A DNA stretch of 64,000 nt, from assembly GCA_029962745.1 (NCBI GenBank), contig CM057154.1, positions 25,977,808-26,041,807 on the forward strand, given 5' to 3'. This DNA comes from Echinometra lucunter. Lineage: Eukaryota > Echinodermata > Echinoidea > Camarodonta > Echinometridae. Numbering within the stretch: position 1 is the stretch's first letter; each line of letters begins with the position of its first letter. Below, one piece after another: positions 59,499 to 64,000 of this stretch. The notes under the pieces were generated by a model. The model was not told the origin of the DNA, ran no database searches, and worked only from the letters and a program-made list of their open reading frames with translations. The translations under genes and the position numbers were made by a program.

Positions 59499-61813
59499 AC
59501 AGTTGCATGCAAAAATTCATGTAGAGTTTGCTTTATCCCTGAACTATGAAATAATGTCAAGTATGAAAAGTGAAAAGCATTCACTGAATACATCATATAA
59601 TAGAAGTGATATCGATAGATCCTTACGGGAAATATCATTTCGATATGGCCTTGACTGTCATAGGACCAAAACACAGAAACTGGTGATGAATATCACTGGA
59701 AAGACTGTATTTAGCCTTATTTCATATTGCATAGATTATTTCCCACATTAAAATTCATCAGATAGATATCATGATCTGAATTCAAGAAAGAGGTTTCTTT
59801 TTCAGTGAATAATGGTTTTAAACCTCCATAACCGTGTACGCGCATGACCTCTTGTCTAATGGACGGACAATCATGCTATTAATACGCAAACCTTACACTT
59901 ATTTTAGTCCACAGCTAAGTTTTCAACCAGAATTGAAGTAGACCATGGTTTAAACCAATCATCTTCCGTGTATTCGGGCCAATATGTACATCTAAACGAA
60001 AATAAAAAAATACTACTTTGATTTCAGTCGACTCTTTTCAGTGACACGGTTATAGGGAGATTTTTTCTTTGTCTGAAATTTCTCTCCAATAGATTTACTT
60101 TGTTCTTTCCCTCTAGTCTATAGCTTTCTTTTAAAAGCCTATTTCGTGTACTTTTGCTTTTGTGTAAGTTTTTCTTCTCCAAGTGGAATTGGAGCATTAT
60201 AAATAACCTGTATTGTTATTATTATTATTAGTTTGGCACTTCTAACAAGCAGGCGTTCATTCATTGTGGAGTTGGACAGCACTGGCAGATTGGGGAGAAG
60301 GGATATCTTCATCTTAAATACACTCTTATATTCAATGAGATTATACTGAGTCATAGACTTCTTCTACTTCCTTGAAAGACAATAGAGATGTTTACCTGGG
60401 TGTTGTATTTTTCCTTGTTCCTCCCCCTCCTCTCTTTTTCCGGAACATTTTGCACTAAATATGGCTTTCTGTCTTTTGATTCCTTCTTTTGACTTGTGGT
60501 TTGTATGAATTCTAATTTTGCTTTCTCTTTCTTTGTTTACTAAAGTTTAATAATGTTTGTGATCGCAATCAGCCCAATTTTGTGCTGATTGCGAGTAAAG
60601 AAGCTGCAAAGAATAAGAATATCCCCTGAAAACAAACTGAAACTGCGTACATCAAAATACTTTTTTTTTAAATCTAAAACATTAACATGATCAAGGCAAC
60701 GCATAATTGACTGATATATTCATACTCAACCCCTTCTATTGATATATATCATTAGGTGGAATGAGCTGTGTAGACTTCTAATTATTACCCCCGTAACGAT
60801 ATTGTAGAGTTCACCTGTCCAAGTTGAAGATGATTACCAGTGAAGATGGCCATAGAAGTCTGCTGCCACCACTTGTTTGCTGAGGGTCATCTGCCCAATG
60901 CGTTCAGATAGGCCTGCTGGTATTTGCTGCTTGACGTCCTCAGCTCAAGTCTCGAGCATAAATTATGGCCTCATTCCCAAGGCTATATTTACTAAGACAT
61001 GAACAGAACACGGACCATTGTGAATAAACATACACAAAATATTTTGTAATTTTGAATAAATACCAATGCCTGTACAGAATCATTTACGTTTATGAATATA
61101 CCTTCTGTAAAAAAAGGTTCCAGACAATGTATGCCATGTCATTTAGTAATGTGAAGGAATGCTAGTTTTTCGTGTTTTTTGTGTTAGCTCTTTTCAATAA
61201 AAAAAAAAAATTGGGTAAAATTTTATAGTCTATCTCTTTTACAAAATGGAAGAAAGTGATGACAATTCTCTTTATTTGGAGTTGATCAATAAAGCGAGCC
61301 GAACTTAATAGTCTAATACATAATGATATTCGATGATTTGCAATCAATATGATATTATTAAAATATTTTCTTCAAAAAATACCAAAAACACACATCTAAA
61401 ACATGAAATATTATTTATTAACATATGATAAAGCAGCAGGCAGTGGAAGAGAAAAACTAGATAACAGAGGCCCAGGGGTGGTGCTACAGGGGGAGGGGCG
61501 GCCGCCCTCTAAGATTTTTCAAGTGATCCAAAAAAAAAAAAAGAAGAAGAAAAAAAAACGAGAGAAAAAAAAAGAAAAAAAGAGGAAAAAGAAGAAATAA
61601 ATGTATTGGAAAAGAAATGGTTGGGTCATGTAACTATATAATACTCATATTTTTTTATTCAAAACGTCAAAAATTCACATACATGTATGGGTCATCTCCC
61701 CCCCCCCCCCCCATCAAAATACCCCGCCCCTGCAGATGCCTACTCACAGTAAATGCATGTCACGCCTATACAATGTAGTTTTGAGCATTTTGTACTCGTG
61801 CACGTTGAAGAAT
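59499..61813. other. Single-copy AT-rich region, no supported gene
   Basis: An 82-codon plus-strand frame (59503-59751) and a 71-codon minus-strand frame (60139-60354) are open but carry no recognised motif. A perfect hairpin CGCAATCAGC/GCTGATTGCG lies at 60564-60593. An A-rich and C-run module (61470-61735) resembles the other G/C-run elements. Confidence 0.5.
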
Positions 61814-62131
61814 CTATGGGCAGCTTGATTTAGAAAATGCAGGGCAGTGGGCACAAGTCACCCTGTTACTTTGTTCTTGTTTGAAAACTCTAATAAAATG
61901 GTGTGATGTGATTAGTAATCTTCCGTAAAGGTAGCCTCGTGGCTTTAATTCACAGCAGTTTGCTAGTCCGCAGCCCCTTTTCTTTGCTCTGCTACTGCCA
62001 GCTCTGGACATCAATTCTTGAAATGTGGGGAAGTTACGAGTAGGCCTAGTCCTCTGATGATGAGAAGTCGACACAATGCAACAACATATCAATAGTCCTA
62101 AAATCCCGGGGATAGTGGAGTATATAATCAT
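61814..62131 (-). CDS. Candidate small secreted peptide precursor
   Basis: I do not recognise this 105-codon ORF. It starts with a hydrophobic segment that looks like a signal peptide (residues 6-22, IPGILGLLICCCIV). A polar stretch follows, then a tribasic AKKR at about 49-52, and a Cys-containing segment GCGLANCCELKPRGYLYGR. The remainder has three more cysteines (C-x-x-C near 93-96 and one near the end). Signal peptide, basic cleavage site and Cys-containing product is the usual plan of a neuropeptide or peptide-hormone precursor, and GR after YLY could be an amidation site. The sequence is single copy in this window, so frame conservation cannot be tested. Chance, or a first exon whose splice lies before the stop, remain possible. 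A (GA)n tract sits just upstream. Confidence 0.3.
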   Translation of the reverse strand: MIIYSTIPGILGLLICCCIVSTSHHQRTRPTRNFPTFQELMSRAGSSRAKKRGCGLANCCELKPRGYLYGRLLITSHHFIRVFKQEQSNRVTCAHCPAFSKSSCP

Positions 62132-62151
62132 CCCCCACCCTCATTTTTTTT

Positions 62152-62152
62152 T

Positions 62153-62186
<34 letters not shown>

Positions 62187-62187
62187 A
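62152..62187. repeat. (GA)n microsatellite with G-run
   Basis: AGAGAG for about 26 bp followed by nine G. It lies just upstream of the candidate peptide ORF. Confidence 0.85.
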
Positions 62188-62318
62188 GAAATTTTTGATA
62201 AATCTATCATAAACGACGGTTATGTAGTAACATTTCAATTTGAAATGCTATTAAAACCCAGAGATAGGATTAGAAAGTCCCGATAAATTCGACTTTAATC
62301 AGTAAAATCTCCCATCCA

Positions 62319-62918
62319 TGCAGTGGCAGCACCAGGATTGTTAAAGTGGGGGGGGGGGGGGGGGAGGGGGGGGGGGCAAATGGAGGGCAAAAGAAAATGT
62401 TTGGGGGGGCAGGGGCAGTCAATTTTTTCAAATCGAGCGTGAAGCGCCAGTTTTTTGTCCTCTTACACACATTTTAATATCAATTTTGCGAGCTAGCAAA
62501 GCGAGCGAACAAAAAATAATCGCTTTTTTTGTTTTTAATGGAATTTTCGAATAAATATCCTGAAATATGGCGAGCGAGCGAGCCAAAAATGGCTACTTTT
62601 CTTGTTTTTAATCGCATTTTAGAAAAGAACTTTAAAGATATTACGAGCGAGCCAAGCGAGCGAGCCAAAAATAACCACTTTTTTGGTTTTCAATCGAAGT
62701 TTTGAAGAGCGGAAAATGGTATTTTAGGGCACTTCACAGCTTGAATATGATGCTTATGACAATATCTACTTATTTACAAATTACTGTATAATTTTTCTTT
62801 TCAGTCCTCAAAATTTCTGGTGGGGGCAACTGGGGGGGGGGGGGCAAAGCTTCTGAGTGGGGGGGGGGGGCAAATGTCCCTCATGCCCCCCCCCCCCCCC
62901 CTTGGTGCCGCTACTGCA
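62319..62918. mobile_element. 600-bp TIR element with possible TCCA duplication
   Basis: The ends TGCAGTGGCAGCACC and GGTGCCGCTACTGCA are inverted repeats, with TCCA on both sides (62315-62318, 62919-62922). G-runs follow each end. The core has three ~80-90-bp units, each with a GCGAGC..GCGAGCGA motif followed by AAAAAT and a TTTTTGTTTTTAAT-like stretch. No coding capacity. Confidence 0.6.
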
Positions 62919-62922
62919 TCCA

Positions 62923-63770
62923 TGTCTATATCAATATTACATTTTCCCATTAGTAGGAAATGGAGAGTGGAAGGTAGATCATCCCCCACGGATTTATGCT
63001 GATGATGCCTTGTGGATACCACGATGTTTAAGTCTTTGCAATACCCGTTACAGCATGAGGAATTATTAGAGGAAGTGTTAATGTTATCTAGTACTAGTCT
63101 ACAGAATGATACCATGTAATGATAAAAATGCTTTAAAGGAGGGATGTATACAAAAACTGGAAAGATACTGTCAATATGCATCATAAAAAATATGACAATA
63201 TGCAGACTGTCATTTTAAACTTGTCCTAAATAAATGTCTGTTGATCTTGAAAATACATGTACGTAACCACGGATAATGCATTAACGAATAATTCAAACGA
63301 TCGACAGAGCTATACAACAGAAAAAAGAAATAAGCCATAGTCGGCTGCCGTGATTGCAGACAACCAAATATGCGGCATATATCCCTTCCTACAACGTTCC
63401 ACAGCTACTTGTATACTCAAACTCATCGCTATTGGAATATTGAGAGTAATACATATTTTTTTAGAATCTATTTTTGTCAATTAGGCTTGGTCTTTATCTA
63501 TACATCTACTATCATCATCAAGTTTTTTTTTTTTTGCACTATAAGAGAAGCTAAATGAAGCGACACATGAATTACTTCAATGAGACTTAAAGAAAAAAGG
63601 GGCATTAAAGAATAATCTTTTCTTTAGTCATATCAAAAAAATTAAAGAAGATATAGTGTAATGCACTTTTTGCTCTGAAGGTTTAGTGAATGATTCACTG
63701 AAAATGTTCATGCAATCAATAAGATACAATTTTCTTCAGTTTGTTCCATGGCAGCTTCAGAAAATCAAAA
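62923..63770. other. Unassigned AT-rich interval
   Basis: No repeat copy in this window and no convincing frame. The minus-strand frame over 62801-63184 is partly G-run translation. Confidence 0.5.
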
Positions 63771-63773
63771 CAA

Positions 63774-63795
63774 AATGATAATGATAATGTTGATA

Positions 63796-63863
<68 letters not shown>

Positions 63864-63990
63864 TATAACAATAATAATAATAATGATAATGATAATAATA
63901 ATAAAATGATAATAATAATGAAAATAATAATGATGATGATATTAATGGATAAATGAATGAATGAATAAACAAATAAATAAATAAATAAAC
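63774..63990. repeat. (AAT)n/(GATAAT)n microsatellite
   Basis: Long AT-rich trinucleotide tract with TGATAA interruptions, followed by AATG and AAAT units. Poly-Asn and poly-Tyr frames are artefacts. Confidence 0.9.
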
Positions 63991-64000
63991 AACTTGTTTG

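Noticed and set aside
59503..59751. 82-codon plus-strand ORF just after the duplicated block
   Set aside because: No recognised motif, an overlapping frame is open on the other strand, and there is no second copy to test conservation.
63741..63972. Poly-Asn and poly-Tyr ORFs
   Set aside because: AAT microsatellite.

Overview
The window looks like AT-rich, repeat-dense nuclear DNA of a marine invertebrate. An echinoderm or a related deuterostome is my best guess. The evidence is spliced immunoglobulin V-type exons with canonical AG/GT borders, L1/Tx1-type and RTE-type LINE relics, many short inverted-repeat elements, poly-G/poly-C tracts and 'GCGAGCGAAGCGAGCGAG' repeats. No bacterial operons, CRISPR arrays, rRNAs or convincing tRNAs were seen. 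The species call is inference.

The window consists of four contigs joined by three runs of exactly 500 N (2980-3479, 17861-18360, 45980-46479), which look like fixed-size scaffolding gaps. The contigs are largely copies of one another. Contig 1 (1-2979) is a direct copy of 19.83-22.45 kb. Contig 2 (3480-17860) matches contig 3 in inverted orientation (8308-17860 against 20166-29429). Contig 4 (46480-64000) matches contig 3 directly (46480-59498 against 28432-39512). Beyond 59.5 kb there is no second copy. The copies are either real segmental duplications or unmerged haplotypes placed side by side. Three copies of the Ig-exon block mean two alleles of one locus cannot explain everything.

The gene content is small. 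Three 348-bp exons (2026-2373 minus, 16213-16560 plus, 21468-21815 minus) each encode one V-type Ig domain, open throughout and with phase 1-1 boundaries. No leader, transmembrane or cytoplasmic exon could be assigned to them. A 105-codon ORF at 61814-62131 (minus) looks like a secreted peptide precursor, at low confidence. Everything else that reads as coding is transposon debris: an L1/Tx1-like LINE with ORF1 and ORF2 (3480-8307, minus), the 3' end of another (51023-52920, plus), RTE-type relics in both orientations (41.69-43.86 kb) and small LINE fragments beside each Ig exon.

Because homologous copies lie side by side, several mobile elements can be compared with an unoccupied copy. A 1424-bp inverted-repeat element with a TA duplication (33755-35178) is missing from contig 4. 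A 6.45-kb palindromic element (39525-45975) begins exactly where contig 3 and contig 4 stop matching. A 3.36-kb LINE-containing insert (51023-54380) is missing from contig 3. The LINE at 3480-8307 lies inside a CAGGG-ended MITE that is uninterrupted in contig 3. Foldback arrays (a 53-bp minisatellite, ACTGG-rich modular repeats, and a 939-bp palindrome) fill much of the rest.
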